This document shows positions 16,637 to 26,631 of a stretch of DNA of 64,000 bases, one piece after another. The stretch is from positions 434,001 to 498,000 of the forward strand of contig NZ_QGLK01000004.1 in NCBI RefSeq assembly GCF_003202755.1, given 5' to 3'. Each line of letters starts with the position of its first letter. Position 1 is the stretch's first letter. The notes under the pieces are model-generated. The model saw only the letters and a list, made by a program, of their open reading frames with translations. It had not been told where the DNA came from and made no database searches. A program made the position numbers and the translations under genes. This DNA comes from Bifidobacterium asteroides. GTDB taxonomy: Bacteria; Actinomycetota; Actinomycetes; Actinomycetales; Bifidobacteriaceae.

Positions 16637-18703
16637 TCACTCGGTGTTGCCGAAGACCTGGGTGCGCAATTCGCTGCGCTGGGTCTCGTACTGGGTGAGC
16701 TGACCAAGAAGGTCGAACTTCGCCTGACCGTCTGGCAACTGATTCATCCGGTGCCTGGTCGAGGCAATCAGTCGCATGTAAGTGGCATCCAGCAACCTTG
16801 CCAGCAGTTCGGAGGCGTACTGACGTTCCTCCGGGCTGGGTTGCTTCAGCTGAACATCCGCGTCATCGGAGTCTGCGCCCTGATCGCCTTCCTTATTGCC
16901 CGGTCGCCTATCCTCCTGCTTATCCAAATTCAGTGGCAAAGGCATGACGGCCAGCTCATTGATGGCCGACTCCAGCATGGGCCCGCCCGCCTTGGTCAAA
17001 TTATGCATCCACAGTCCTTGGGGCGTCTTCCTGTCAGGCAGTCCTCCGGCGGCCTGTACAGCCCGATAGAGCGAGCGGAAAATCGGAACCTCGAAACTGT
17101 CCGGACTCAGCTGAGCGAAGGCATCTGAACCGATTGCTCTGGGAATCTGGATAAGCACGCCCATGAACTGCTGCTCGCAAATGAAAACAGAATCATCGAT
17201 GTGATGATAACCCTGTCGGAGAGCATCCTCACGCTGTATCCTACGACGTTGCATGGCATCGTCACTGCCATGGCCCGCGCGACCCTCCGATTCACCCGCA
17301 CCGCGGTGAGGAGTGCGGACCGCATAGGCGTCCTGGTCTTTCACATGCAGCTTGCGGCGGGCCCTGTTGACCTCCTGGCGCAGCAGATCCAGATCCACGC
17401 CGATTTTTCTGGCGGTCTTGCGGGTATAGGCCCCTACCAGGGAGCGATCCCTGATCTGGGCCAGGATGGGCGCCACAGCCTTGACCGCGCCCATCTGCCC
17501 GGTGGTGTACTGGGTATCGAACATGGCTACGGCCGTGTCGATGACGAAATCGTACAGCGGCCGGGCATGCTCGACCAGAGATCGCACGGCCTCATCGCCG
17601 TAGCGGATGCGCAGATCACAGGGATCCAGATTCTCCCTAGCCACCGCCACGAAGGTCTGCGTCAGAAAGCTCCCGTCAAGGCCGAAGGCATGCAGAGCGG
17701 CCTTCTGCCCGGCAGCATCCCCGTCGAAGGTGAAAACCACCCGGGAGCCCTGGACCGGCCCCACCAGCTGGATGGCCCCTAAGGCATCGTCGGAGATGAG
17801 CCGGCGGACGATCTTGGCATGGTCCTCGCCGAAGGCAGTGCCGCAGGTGGCTACAGCCGTGTCGACGCCGGCAAGGTGGCAGGCCATGACGTCGGTATAC
17901 CCCTCCACGATAACAACCTGCCGCTTTTTGACGATGGCATCCTTGGCCAGGTCGATGCCGTAGAGCACCTGATTCTTGCGGTAGAGCTGGGTGTCAGGCG
18001 TGTTGATGTATTTGGCGTTGATGCCGTCGTCCTCATACAGCTTGCGAGCGCCGAAGCCCAGGGTGCGGCCCGTGGAATCCCTGATGGGCCAGGTGACCCT
18101 GCCCCGGAAGTAGTCGTAGACCCCCCGCTGCCCCTGCCTGGCCAGTCCGGCATCCAGCATCTCCTGCTGGGTGAAACCCTTGGTGGACAGATGACGAACC
18201 AGGTTGTCCCATCCGCGTGGGGCGTATCCGCAACCGAAATGAGCGCTGTCAGCCTGGGAGAAGGTTCTGCCCGCCAAGAGCTTGCGCGCCGCCAACGCCT
18301 CCTTGCTCATGATCTGCGAGACGAAGAACCGCTGGGCCTCCTCGTTGGCCTCCAGCAAGCGGGAACGTTTGGACCCACGACGCTTGTCCTGACGGGAGTT
18401 TTCATAATGCAGCTCAATCTGGTACTTGTCTGCCAGAATCTCGACGGCATCGCCGAACTCGACGTTCTCCTCCTGCTCCACGTAGGTAAAGACATCGCCG
18501 CCCAGACCGCAGCCGAAACAGTGCCAGACCCCCATGGACGGACGCACCGAAAAAGAAGGAGACTTCTCGTCGTGGAAAGGGCACAGACCCATGTAAGTGC
18601 CGGAACCGGAAGGCTTCAGGGTCACGCTTTCAGATACGATCTCATACAGATCGGCCTTGGCTCTGACCTTCTCGATGTCTTCCTTCTTGATCATTCCGGA
18701 CAT
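16637..18703 (-). CDS. dnaG: DNA primase DnaG
   Basis: This 688-residue primase makes RNA primers at the replication fork. The CHC2 zinc finger occupies residues about 40-65 (LCPFHDEKSPSF then WHCFGCG). The primase core and the TOPRIM domain follow, with VVIVEGYTDVMACH near 267 and TFDGDAAG near 325. The C-terminal third is the DnaB-interacting helical domain, longer than usual, with polar inserts around residues 460-490 and 620-640. The next gene on the strand, dgt, ends 57 bp upstream of the dnaG start, so the two are probably co-transcribed. Confidence 0.96.
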   Translation of the reverse strand: MSGMIKKEDIEKVRAKADLYEIVSESVTLKPSGSGTYMGLCPFHDEKSPSFSVRPSMGVWHCFGCGLGGDVFTYVEQEENVEFGDAVEILADKYQIELHYENSRQDKRRGSKRSRLLEANEEAQRFFVSQIMSKEALAARKLLAGRTFSQADSAHFGCGYAPRGWDNLVRHLSTKGFTQQEMLDAGLARQGQRGVYDYFRGRVTWPIRDSTGRTLGFGARKLYEDDGINAKYINTPDTQLYRKNQVLYGIDLAKDAIVKKRQVVIVEGYTDVMACHLAGVDTAVATCGTAFGEDHAKIVRRLISDDALGAIQLVGPVQGSRVVFTFDGDAAGQKAALHAFGLDGSFLTQTFVAVARENLDPCDLRIRYGDEAVRSLVEHARPLYDFVIDTAVAMFDTQYTTGQMGAVKAVAPILAQIRDRSLVGAYTRKTARKIGVDLDLLRQEVNRARRKLHVKDQDAYAVRTPHRGAGESEGRAGHGSDDAMQRRRIQREDALRQGYHHIDDSVFICEQQFMGVLIQIPRAIGSDAFAQLSPDSFEVPIFRSLYRAVQAAGGLPDRKTPQGLWMHNLTKAGGPMLESAINELAVMPLPLNLDKQEDRRPGNKEGDQGADSDDADVQLKQPSPEERQYASELLARLLDATYMRLIASTRHRMNQLPDGQAKFDLLGQLTQYETQRSELRTQVFGNTE

Positions 18704-18760
18704 GTCACCCAGCCTACCGGGCCAGGCCGATGTGTTGCGCCCGGCATAAACGCCGCAGGG

Positions 18761-20044
18761 CTACGGGCAGACCAGGGAATGCAGGGCCAACGCCGAGCCG
18801 TCGGTCAGGGAGGCCACCTGGTCGATAGCCACCCGCAAGCGCTCCCCATCCGAACCCGCTTGGCGCCAATCCTCCAGGAAGACATCCTCCAAGGCATCAG
18901 ATGGGGCTGGCGAATCAGCCATCATCACCTCAACCAAGTCGGTCACGATTTTCAGCTGTTCTGCATGGAAGGGCTCCTTCTCACGGGGAGCCATGACGAA
19001 GTAGACAGCAATCCCCTTCAAGGCCACAATCTCATAGGAGGTCCGGGGTGGGATGACCAGCCCAGCCGAGTACCTGGTCAGCGGACCTTGGCCGTGGCGG
19101 CTTCGGGTAGCCGCCTCCACGGAGTCGGCAAAGCGGCCGATCAGATAACTGGTGGTGTTCTTCAAAGTAGCCAAGGCCCGGCGTGACCCATCAAAGCCCG
19201 TCGGCAACATGCCACGGACGGTCTCCAAGGCTCGGACCAGCTGGTCAGCATCCCAGCGGTCGCCATACCAGGATCGGGCGGCTCGGACCACACCATCGAT
19301 GATCCTGGGCTCAGCCAGCCGCTCAGGCACGAAGGAGCCAACCACTATGGCATCCTCCACGTCGTGAACGCTGTAGGCGATGTCATCAGCCAAGTCCATA
19401 ACCTGGCACTCCATAGGCGTGCTGGCCTGCGGTGCTCCCTGCTTGAGCCATCGGAAGACTTCCTGGTCGTCGGGATAAACGCAGAACTTGGCAGTCCTCT
19501 CCCCCTTGGGATGAGCCGAAGCCTCAGCCAAGGTCCAAGGATATTTGACCGCAGCGTCCAGGGCGGCCCTGGTCAGGTTGACTCCTGCTGAACGTCCGTC
19601 CGGGTGGAAAACCTTGGGCTCCAGCCTGGTCAGCAGTCGAAGGGTCTGCGCATTGCCCTCGAATCCCCCTATGTCTGAGGCCAGCGAGGACAGGGCACGT
19701 TCGCCGTTGTGGCCGAAGGGCGGATGACCCAGGTCATGGGCCAGACAGGCACAGTCCACCACGTCGGGATCGCAACCCAACATGGTACCGATCTGCCGGC
19801 CGATCTGGGCCACCTCCAAGGTGTGGGTCAGGCGCGTACGGGCAAAGTCGTCAGTGCCGGCGACCAGGATCTGCGTCTTGGCCCCCAGCCGACGCAACGC
19901 CGAAGAATGGACCAGACGCGCCCGATCACGTTCAAAGGCGGTCCTGCTGCTGGTCTTTGGAGGCTCTGGCGCCCACCGTTCCTGATCCTGGGCGGAGTAG
20001 CCCTCGGCCAGCAGGCGGGATCCGCCCTCCTCATCAGTGCCCAT
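18761..20044 (-). CDS. dgt: dNTP triphosphohydrolase (Dgt family)
   Basis: This 427-residue HD-domain enzyme splits dNTPs into deoxynucleoside and triphosphate. HD ligands are visible in RLTHTLEVAQIGRQIG, ACLAHDLGHPPFGHNGE and the later VMDLADDIAYSVHDVED. The N-terminus has the common RTAFERDRARLVHSSALRRL segment. Its place just before dnaG is the widespread dgt-dnaG arrangement of actinobacteria, connecting dNTP pool control with priming. The reading frame is intact and the length is normal. Confidence 0.94.
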   Translation of the reverse strand: MGTDEEGGSRLLAEGYSAQDQERWAPEPPKTSSRTAFERDRARLVHSSALRRLGAKTQILVAGTDDFARTRLTHTLEVAQIGRQIGTMLGCDPDVVDCACLAHDLGHPPFGHNGERALSSLASDIGGFEGNAQTLRLLTRLEPKVFHPDGRSAGVNLTRAALDAAVKYPWTLAEASAHPKGERTAKFCVYPDDQEVFRWLKQGAPQASTPMECQVMDLADDIAYSVHDVEDAIVVGSFVPERLAEPRIIDGVVRAARSWYGDRWDADQLVRALETVRGMLPTGFDGSRRALATLKNTTSYLIGRFADSVEAATRSRHGQGPLTRYSAGLVIPPRTSYEIVALKGIAVYFVMAPREKEPFHAEQLKIVTDLVEVMMADSPAPSDALEDVFLEDWRQAGSDGERLRVAIDQVASLTDGSALALHSLVCP

Positions 20045-20062
20045 CAGGCGCGCCTGCTCAGT

Positions 20063-20521
20063 TCAGTCCAGATTATCCACGACCACCACTTCAGTGGGCA
20101 CATTGCCCGCTGTGGCCTTGGAATAGGGGCAAAGCTCCTGGGTCCGCTCCACCAGACGGGTGGCCAGATCACGATCGACACCGGGCAGGCAGACCTCAAT
20201 CAGAGCCTTGATGCCAAAGGACTCGCCCTGGTCGCCAAGGGAGATGTGAGTGCGCACCTTGCTCTGGGCTAGCTTGGTGGCTGGCACGCGCAACTCCTTG
20301 CCGGCCAGTCCCATGGCTCCCTGGAAGCAGGCGCCCCAGCCGATGGCGAAGAGCTGCTCGGGGTTGGTGCCCTGGCCCTTGCCTCCCATAGCCTTGGGTG
20401 TATCCAAGTCCAGGGAGAGATCGGGCTCGTGGCTGTCCGCATGGCCCTCGCGGCCTCCGGTGATGTCAGCTACGGCTGTGTATGAGATATTGCTGGGTTC
20501 ATTTCCTGTATATGTAGTCAT
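20063..20521 (-). CDS. ohr: Organic hydroperoxide resistance protein Ohr
   Basis: This 152-residue OsmC-superfamily peroxiredoxin reduces organic hydroperoxides. Both redox cysteines are present: GACFQGAM near residue 69 and ELCPYSKAT near 129. GKGQGTNPEQLFA is the conserved helix start. It is followed by dgt 18 bp downstream on the same strand. A MarR-type OhrR regulator is not adjacent, so regulation cannot be read here. Confidence 0.94.
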   Translation of the reverse strand: MTTYTGNEPSNISYTAVADITGGREGHADSHEPDLSLDLDTPKAMGGKGQGTNPEQLFAIGWGACFQGAMGLAGKELRVPATKLAQSKVRTHISLGDQGESFGIKALIEVCLPGVDRDLATRLVERTQELCPYSKATAGNVPTEVVVVDNLD

Positions 20522-20591
20522 AACCTCATCTCACCACTTATATTGCCCCTTGACAAGGCCCCAAGCCCAGGTTCTACCTGTGATAGTGGTC

Positions 20592-21950
20592 TCAAAGAAT
20601 GGAGTCAGGGGCAATCAGGTGCAGGTCGGAGGGTTCGACCACCTCATGCACACCCAGGTAGAGCCGTGGAATCCTACTACGCAGGCAGGTGAAGATCTCA
20701 TAGCTGATGGTGTCAGCGGCCCGGGCCCAATCATCAGCGGTTGGCTCAGCCTGTTCCTCCCCTTGGCCTGGCCCAAAGAGAACAACGGTATCGCCCTCGT
20801 CCACTCCCAAGTCGGAAGCCATGCCTTCTAGATCCAGTACACACTGGTCCATGCAGACTCTTCCAGCGACACGAACCAACCTGGGCCCTTGGCGAGTCAT
20901 CAGACGGACGGGACCTCCCAGATGCTCTCGGCCCATAGCGCCCTCGCGGTCAAAGCCCGAGGCTGACCGATGGATCCCGTCGGCATATCCCAAGGGCATG
21001 ATGGCCGTGCTTGTCGGGTTCTTCGTCAGATAAGTGCGCCCGTAGGAGATGCCGTGACCGGCCGGCATATCCTTGACAGTGCCCAGCTGGGCTTGAAGGG
21101 TCATTGCCGGACGCAGACCATAATCCGCCGAAATCCCCATGGAAGGATCAGGCTCGTACCCATACAGGCCGATGCCAGGACGGGTCAGGTCATAACGTAT
21201 CCCCGGGCGGCTGAGTGTTGCGGCGGTGTTGGCAAGATGCCGGATTTCAGGCTTCATGTCTGCGGTCGTCATCCTGTCATAGAACTCTTCGAAGAGGGCG
21301 ATTTGCTCGTCAGTGGACGACACGAACTCGTCCACCCCAGGCATGTCGGCCACTGCCAGATGGCTGAAAAGCCCCACAGGCTCCAACAGACCCTGGGCGG
21401 CAAGACGGGAGAGCTCGTGCAGGGCGTCTCCGAAGGTTTCAGGAGTGAAGCCGTTGCGTCCGAAGCCGGTGTCCACCTTGATGTGGACGCGTGCAGGTCT
21501 GCCGACCCGTTCTGCCGCCTGGGCTGCCATGTCCATGGTCTTCAGAGAACCGACGCCCAGATCGATGTCAGCTTGGATCAGCTGGTCGAAGGGCGCGCGA
21601 TCCCCATTGAACATCCAAGACAGTATCCGGCAACGGTCGGGGCCGATGCCTGCTCGCCGCAGACGCAAGGACTCGCTGGGCTGGGCAGTGCCCAGCCAGG
21701 TGGCCCCGCCGGACAAGGCCGCCAGAGCGGCGGGGATGAGCCCGTGGCCGTAGGCATCGGCCTTGACCACACCCATGACTGCAGCATCAGGGTTCGTGGA
21801 ATGAACCAGATCCACCAGGGTGGCCATATTGGCCTTCAAGGTCCTCAAGTCGACGATGATCTGGCCGGGATAGGCCCGAAGAGCTTGTTCATAATGCTTT
21901 TGGCCCTCGGGCCCGGAGAACTGCCATGCAGGTGCTGCACTCAATGTCAT
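20592..21950 (-). CDS. alr: Alanine racemase
   Basis: This 452-residue PLP enzyme interconverts L- and D-alanine for peptidoglycan. The PLP lysine is in VVKADAYGHG near residue 64. The catalytic tyrosine is in GISYGRTYL near 298, and GRVCMDQCVLDLE is the conserved active-site segment. The length is typical for actinobacterial Alr, with a C-terminal tail of about 25 residues. It follows an acetyltransferase gene closely (43 bp), as in many actinobacteria where alr sits beside small housekeeping genes. Confidence 0.95.
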   Translation of the reverse strand: MTLSAAPAWQFSGPEGQKHYEQALRAYPGQIIVDLRTLKANMATLVDLVHSTNPDAAVMGVVKADAYGHGLIPAALAALSGGATWLGTAQPSESLRLRRAGIGPDRCRILSWMFNGDRAPFDQLIQADIDLGVGSLKTMDMAAQAAERVGRPARVHIKVDTGFGRNGFTPETFGDALHELSRLAAQGLLEPVGLFSHLAVADMPGVDEFVSSTDEQIALFEEFYDRMTTADMKPEIRHLANTAATLSRPGIRYDLTRPGIGLYGYEPDPSMGISADYGLRPAMTLQAQLGTVKDMPAGHGISYGRTYLTKNPTSTAIMPLGYADGIHRSASGFDREGAMGREHLGGPVRLMTRQGPRLVRVAGRVCMDQCVLDLEGMASDLGVDEGDTVVLFGPGQGEEQAEPTADDWARAADTISYEIFTCLRSRIPRLYLGVHEVVEPSDLHLIAPDSIL

Positions 21951-21992
21951 GGCTCCATTGTGCGACGGCGCTGCGACGGTCGAAACCCGTCC

Positions 21993-22643
21993 TCAGACGG
22001 CAACCAAGCGCTTAGCGGCCCTTTCGCGCTCAGCCAGGTCAAGGGGACGATTGTGCAGCTGATAGGCCACCCGCACGTTCTCGATCTCCTTGTTTTCAGG
22101 CATGATGATGTTGCCGCAGCGGGTGAAGCCATGGGTCTCCAGGATGTGCTGCATGGCATAGTTCTTCAGTCCCGTATCGGCGCGGATGTTCTCGTACCGG
22201 CGCATGCTCCAATCAAGCAGGTCCCCGGCCGCGTGACGCCCCAGTCCCGAGGCAGCAACCCGATGGATGGTGGTATAGGGACGGTCGTCCAGCCAGCTGC
22301 CATCAATGACCTTATAATCCGGTTCCGGATCATGGAAGAGAGCAAAGACGCCTATGATGCGCTCGTGGCTGCCCTTGTGGTCGTCCAGCTCAGGTTCAGG
22401 ATAGACGGGATCCTCAGGAATTTGGTCCATACCAGCTGCATCGTCAACCAAGAGCATGGTGTGGCCCCCGGCGATGTCCTCACGGATGCGTTCAGGCAGA
22501 GGGTACTTGTCCCCCCACTGACGGGGGTTGCCGGTCTCAGCCATCCGCTTTCTGGCGTAGGCGTAGACAGGCATGATCGCCTCAAAGTCGTCCATGGTGG
22601 CATGACGGATCCAACGTGCAGTTTCCATCGCGTACTTGCTCAC
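21993..22643 (-). CDS. GNAT-family N-acetyltransferase
   Basis: This 216-residue protein has an N-terminal acceptor part (RHATMDDFEAIMPVYAYARK) and a GNAT core with IHRVAASGLGRHAAGDLLDW, which corresponds to the acetyl-CoA-binding R/Q-x-x-G-x-G/A loop and helix. TGLKNYAMQHILETHGFTRCG is the usual C-terminal strand region. The substrate is unknown. The start is a GTG at 22643 with GAGGT upstream; an ATG five codons later is possible. It precedes alr with a 43-bp gap. Confidence 0.82.
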   Translation of the reverse strand: MSKYAMETARWIRHATMDDFEAIMPVYAYARKRMAETGNPRQWGDKYPLPERIREDIAGGHTMLLVDDAAGMDQIPEDPVYPEPELDDHKGSHERIIGVFALFHDPEPDYKVIDGSWLDDRPYTTIHRVAASGLGRHAAGDLLDWSMRRYENIRADTGLKNYAMQHILETHGFTRCGNIIMPENKEIENVRVAYQLHNRPLDLAERERAAKRLVAV

Positions 22644-23013
22644 TGTGGCTACCTCTTTCTCGACCGGTGCGGCAGGGATGAAACCTGCCCCTGCGATTGC
22701 CGAAGTACGAGTGTATCCATCAGCAGGCAGTCACGAAGTGAGTACGCATTGAGCGAATCGGGGAATAGTTTGGGCTATTCTGCACTCTTCAGAACCCGGT
22801 TTTCCGAGTGCAAATAACGGGCACGGGTCAGGTTGACTACGAAAACCTGCTGACCAGACGGATTGGCATGACCAAATGTCGCTGAGCCCCTTCGCCCAGA
22901 CGAACACCAAAGAACAGGCACAAGTGACCGATTCGTCCCACGAGTGTTAGATGAGCACCCTTCAAAAAACTGGGCAGGGCTCAGCCCTTGCCCAGTTTCC
23001 ACGTTTTTGAAAC
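22644..23013. other. Intergenic region with luxS terminator
   Basis: The only feature I can support in these 370 bp is the luxS terminator at 22964-22998. An open 75-codon frame at 22775-23002 has no start signal and no recognisable content, and overlaps the terminator. Confidence 0.45.
22964..22998 (-). terminator. Rho-independent terminator of luxS
   Basis: On the minus strand AAACTGGGC-A-AGGGC pairs with GCCCT-GCCCAGTTT around a 3-nt loop, with one bulged base, and is followed by six T. It starts 15 bp after the luxS stop codon. Confidence 0.88.
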
Positions 23014-23496
23014 TCAGACCAGCTTGCGCTCGTAAGGATCGGAGCTGATGCCGGCAGCGACGATGTCACGGCTCCACTGCTTGGCCGAGAAGAGCGAATG
23101 GTCACGGTAGTTGCCGCATGAGGTGATCTCGGTGCCGGGTACGTCGTCCCAGGTGGCCTTTTCGGCGATGAACTCCAGCGACTCCTTCAGTGCCTTGGCC
23201 ACATCCTCGGTTGAATGACGGCCCCAGGCGAGCAGGTGGAAGCCCGTCCGGCAACCGAAGGGAGAGCAGTCGATGTAGCCGGGGATGCGCTCGCGCAGGA
23301 GCACGGCGATGGTGTGCTCGATGGTGTGCAGGCCTGCAGTTGGAATGGCGTTCTGGTTGGGCTGGACCAGGCGCAGATCATAGTTGGAGATGATGTCTCC
23401 CTGGGGACCCTTTTCCTCGTCGATCAGACGAACGTAGGGCGCCTTGACCTTGGTGTGATCCAGCTGGAAGCTCTCTACAATTGGTTTGTCAGCCAT
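23014..23496 (-). CDS. luxS: S-ribosylhomocysteine lyase LuxS
   Basis: This 160-residue zinc enzyme cleaves S-ribosylhomocysteine to homocysteine and DPD, the precursor of AI-2. Zinc ligands appear in HTIEH near residues 58-62 and in the [11 protein letters not shown] segment near 78-88 (catalytic Cys in GCRTG). It has AAAGGA seven bases before the ATG and its own terminator. It serves the activated methyl cycle and possibly AI-2 signalling; only the enzymatic role follows from sequence. Confidence 0.96.
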   Translation of the reverse strand: MADKPIVESFQLDHTKVKAPYVRLIDEEKGPQGDIISNYDLRLVQPNQNAIPTAGLHTIEHTIAVLLRERIPGYIDCSPFGCRTGFHLLAWGRHSTEDVAKALKESLEFIAEKATWDDVPGTEITSCGNYRDHSLFSAKQWSRDIVAAGISSDPYERKLV

Positions 23497-23559
23497 TGTT
23501 GTGTCCTTTCCTGTCGGGCGCCCGGTATGAAAGGCAACCTGAATGAAGTCATGTATATC

Positions 23560-25578
23560 TTATGGTAGGCCGACCCGCCTATCAGATCCGGAAGTGCCCT
23601 TGGCCACATCCACCCCTCTTCTGGCCGAGAACTCGGAGATGATCCCCATGAACTGTGGTCCATATTGCTCCAGCTTGTGCTGTCCCACCCCACTGACGGC
23701 CAGGAAGGTTGCATCATCAGCCGGACGAAGACGGCACATATCGCGCAGTGCCTTGTCGGAGAAGACGATGTAGGGAGGCTTGCCGATCTTGCGGGCTATG
23801 CTGGTCCGCAGATCGCGCAGCTTCTGGAAAAGTTCCTCATCCTCTGGGCTGGCATCGCTTGCACCGGCCTGGTCGAGACCATCATCGTCGACCGTTGAAG
23901 AGGATCTGCCGCCGAAGACCTTGCCCGAGGCACGTGGTCGTTCCGTCCGCTTGATTTCGTAGTGAAAGTCCGGGCTGACCGTCTGCGCGGCGTTGGGCCC
24001 GAAATGGACCATGGGCAGCCGTCCTTCGGTGATGTACAGATACCCGTCCGAGGCCATTTGGTTGAGCACGTCGCGAATCCGCGCCTCCGGAATCTGGGCC
24101 AGAGCGCCATAGCTGGGGCACCGATCCAGCCCTCGCCGAAGAAGGTCCTGCGAGCGCGACCCCCGGAGGATCTGGGCAATCTTGCCGGAGCCGAACCCCT
24201 GGTTCACATCATGCACGCATCTGCTGATGGCACGGGCCACATTGCTGACATCGATAGTCGTAAAGGTGCTCAGACAGTTGGAACAGTTCTGGCAGCCGCT
24301 GCTACCGGTGTCGGGATGCCCGACTGGGACGGATTTGCCCTTGTCGGCCTCGGCAGGCGAAAGGCCCGCGGCAGCCTGGTCCACTTCCTCGCCGAAGTAG
24401 CGCAACATGTACTGGTGAAGGCAGCCGGTGGTTCGACAGTAGCCGATCATGACGTTGAGCAGACGCCGGTGTTCGGCCTTGACCGCTTCAGCCTGTTCAC
24501 CGGTCAGTCTGTCATTGCCGTTGTCCATGTCAAGCAGGCGCCTGCGGGTGACGATATCGCTCTCGTTCCACAGCAATGAGCATCGGGCGGGCTCACCGTC
24601 ACGTCCCGCCCTGCCTGCTTCCTGGTAGTAAGCCTCGATGCTCTCGGGCATGTTGTGATGGATGACATAGCGCACGTTGGACTTGTCAATGCCCATGCCG
24701 AAGGCATTGGTGGCCACGACCACCTGCACCTTGTCGTTGACGAAGTCCCGTTGCGCCTGCTCCCTGTCCTGGGCATCCATGCCCGCGTGGTAGCTGACAG
24801 CGCTGACACCAGCCTTGGCCAGATCATCCGCTAGGGCTTCGGTCTCCTTGCGGGTGGCGCAGTAGACGATGCCTGAGTCATCTCCATGCTTCAGGGCATA
24901 CTGGACCACCCAGCGATTCTTGTATTTGCTCTCCAGCTTGATCACATCGAAGAAGAGGTTGGGCCTGTCGAATCCCGTCACCGCTACGTAAGGATCGTCC
25001 AAGCCCAGCATGTATACAATGTCGCGCCGAACCTTTTCGGTCGCTGTAGCAGTGAAGGCTGCCACCGTGGGTCGACTAGGCAGGGATCTGATGAAGTCGC
25101 CGATTCCCAAGTAGGCAGGGCGGAAGTCCTGACCCCACTGGGATACGCAGTGGGCTTCATCCACCGCCAGCAGAGAGATTCTCGTACGCTGGGCAAATTC
25201 TCTGAATCTGGGGGCATCCAGTCGTTCGGGAGCCACATAGAGGATTTTGCTTCGTCCCTGGGCAGCCTGAGCCAGGGCTAGTGACTGCTCATCCATATCC
25301 TGGGTGGAATTGACGAACGAAGCCGGGATGCCGGCATCCTCCAACCCGTCCACCTGGTCCTTCATCAGGGAAACCAAGGGAGAGATGACGATGGTCAGAC
25401 CGTCCAGAAGGGTGGCAGGGATCTGATAGCAGATGGACTTGCCAGCCCCGGTCGGCATAACACCCAGGCAGTCTCGCCCATTCAGAATGGCCTTGACCAG
25501 ATCCTCCTGACCCGGACGAAAGGACTCATATCCGAAATACCGCTTCAGCGCCTGCCCTGCATCCTGGATGTCCACCAT
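23560..25578 (-). CDS. recQ: ATP-dependent DNA helicase RecQ
   Basis: This 672-residue 3'-5' helicase has a full RecQ layout. Walker A is GVMPTGAGKSICYQ near residue 40, the DExH box is AVDEAHCVSQWG near 137, and YYQEAGRAGRDGEP is motif VI near 315. A zinc-binding cysteine group (CQNCSNC) and the RQC winged helix follow, then a C-terminal HRDC domain (KLRDLRTSIARKIG onward) near 585-660. A frame open to 25638 adds 20 residues, but I chose ATG 25578 because GGGGA lies five bases upstream and the conserved domain starts soon after. It works in recombination and fork repair. Confidence 0.94.
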   Translation of the reverse strand: MVDIQDAGQALKRYFGYESFRPGQEDLVKAILNGRDCLGVMPTGAGKSICYQIPATLLDGLTIVISPLVSLMKDQVDGLEDAGIPASFVNSTQDMDEQSLALAQAAQGRSKILYVAPERLDAPRFREFAQRTRISLLAVDEAHCVSQWGQDFRPAYLGIGDFIRSLPSRPTVAAFTATATEKVRRDIVYMLGLDDPYVAVTGFDRPNLFFDVIKLESKYKNRWVVQYALKHGDDSGIVYCATRKETEALADDLAKAGVSAVSYHAGMDAQDREQAQRDFVNDKVQVVVATNAFGMGIDKSNVRYVIHHNMPESIEAYYQEAGRAGRDGEPARCSLLWNESDIVTRRRLLDMDNGNDRLTGEQAEAVKAEHRRLLNVMIGYCRTTGCLHQYMLRYFGEEVDQAAAGLSPAEADKGKSVPVGHPDTGSSGCQNCSNCLSTFTTIDVSNVARAISRCVHDVNQGFGSGKIAQILRGSRSQDLLRRGLDRCPSYGALAQIPEARIRDVLNQMASDGYLYITEGRLPMVHFGPNAAQTVSPDFHYEIKRTERPRASGKVFGGRSSSTVDDDGLDQAGASDASPEDEELFQKLRDLRTSIARKIGKPPYIVFSDKALRDMCRLRPADDATFLAVSGVGQHKLEQYGPQFMGIISEFSARRGVDVAKGTSGSDRRVGLP

Positions 25579-25668
25579 GATTCCCCAGTCTATTGCCCCG
25601 ACAGGAGTCAAGCAGTGGGCGAACGACCATGTGGTCAATCGTCGCTGGAATTCTTAGCTATCCTGCCA

Positions 25669-26631
25669 CTAACCCAGAATGCTGAGCCCCTGAATAGCTG
25701 GTAGCTGCCGACGGCTGGTGAGCCAGTAGCTGAACAGGATGCATATGGCGGAGAAGACTAACGTGAAGACCACTTGGGGCCAGAGTAAATATATGGTGAC
25801 GTACCCCCATAAATCAACATTCATGAAGGGGCTTAAGGTCTTGTACATCCAATGGCCGCGCATAAGGTTGATCATCTGAACCGCCGTTTGCTGCCACCCC
25901 CAGAAATTCCAGCCGGAAATCGAATGCCAGAAACCGACACAGATCAACAGCCCCACCAGCAGCAGGCATCCGCCTTTTCGATCAAGATGGGCGGCGAGGT
26001 CACCCAGCACCTGGCCAAGCAAAACGAAGGCTATCTGCACCATAAAGACATGCAGCGCCAGAGCCAGCCAACGGGACGGCTGCTGAGCATACGACCAGTT
26101 AAAACATGACACACTCCAGGGATCAAGAGTTATCCTCCAAGGCGAACAGCCCTGCACGAGTAACCTTTGGTAGCTTTCCGTAAAGGGCATCCATCCTATT
26201 TGGCCTAGGCTGCTGATAATCGCGACCACGATCATGAAAGTGGTTGTCGCCAGGGCCATGACCACATTGGAGATGATCTGGGTCCATGCGATTGTAGAAC
26301 GAGTCACAGCGTTGGAGATCAGGGGCCGGAAAGTCGTCAGTGAGCAGACGAAGGCGGTAGCCATGAGCACCATTTCGGTGAACAGACCGGTGAACCCGGA
26401 GCTCAAGGGGATGAATCCCATAACACCCAGAGTGAGGACGAGAGCCCAAATCAAAAAGACGATCAGCCTCGGCATCACCTGTACGCGCAGAGCCATCCGG
26501 GTCTGCACCGCAGGCGACAGGAAACTCTTGATTCGGGCCCACCCTTCAGCTGGTCCAGCATCCAGGTCGGGGCTTTCTGGCCCCAGCTTGGTCTTCGTCC
26601 GCACTGCCCCCGCAACTTGCGTGTTATTCAT
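25669..26631 (-). CDS. Membrane component of a YtrABC-like ABC system
   Basis: This 320-residue membrane protein has about six to seven helices (for example LIVFLIWALVLTLGVMGFIP near 55-75). No family motif was recognised. Its start overlaps the ATPase gene stop by four bases, so it is very likely the permease partner of that ATPase. The GntR-ATPase-membrane protein order matches YtrABC/bacitracin-type modules that respond to cell-envelope stress. Function is inferred from this context only. Confidence 0.7.
   Translation of the reverse strand: MNNTQVAGAVRTKTKLGPESPDLDAGPAEGWARIKSFLSPAVQTRMALRVQVMPRLIVFLIWALVLTLGVMGFIPLSSGFTGLFTEMVLMATAFVCSLTTFRPLISNAVTRSTIAWTQIISNVVMALATTTFMIVVAIISSLGQIGWMPFTESYQRLLVQGCSPWRITLDPWSVSCFNWSYAQQPSRWLALALHVFMVQIAFVLLGQVLGDLAAHLDRKGGCLLLVGLLICVGFWHSISGWNFWGWQQTAVQMINLMRGHWMYKTLSPFMNVDLWGYVTIYLLWPQVVFTLVFSAICILFSYWLTSRRQLPAIQGLSILG

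Noticed and set aside
17819-19186. 455-codon open frame antisense to dnaG and dgt
   Set aside because: Covered by intact dnaG and dgt on the minus strand; composition is that of a shadow frame.
20970-22817. 615-codon open frame on the plus strand, antisense to alr and the acetyltransferase
   Set aside because: The opposite strand carries two clearly homologous genes in this region, and GC-rich sequence commonly leaves long chance frames open. No start signal or family match is seen in this frame.
22775-23002. 75-codon minus-strand frame upstream of the acetyltransferase
   Set aside because: It overlaps the luxS terminator and has no start signal or membrane/secretion pattern.
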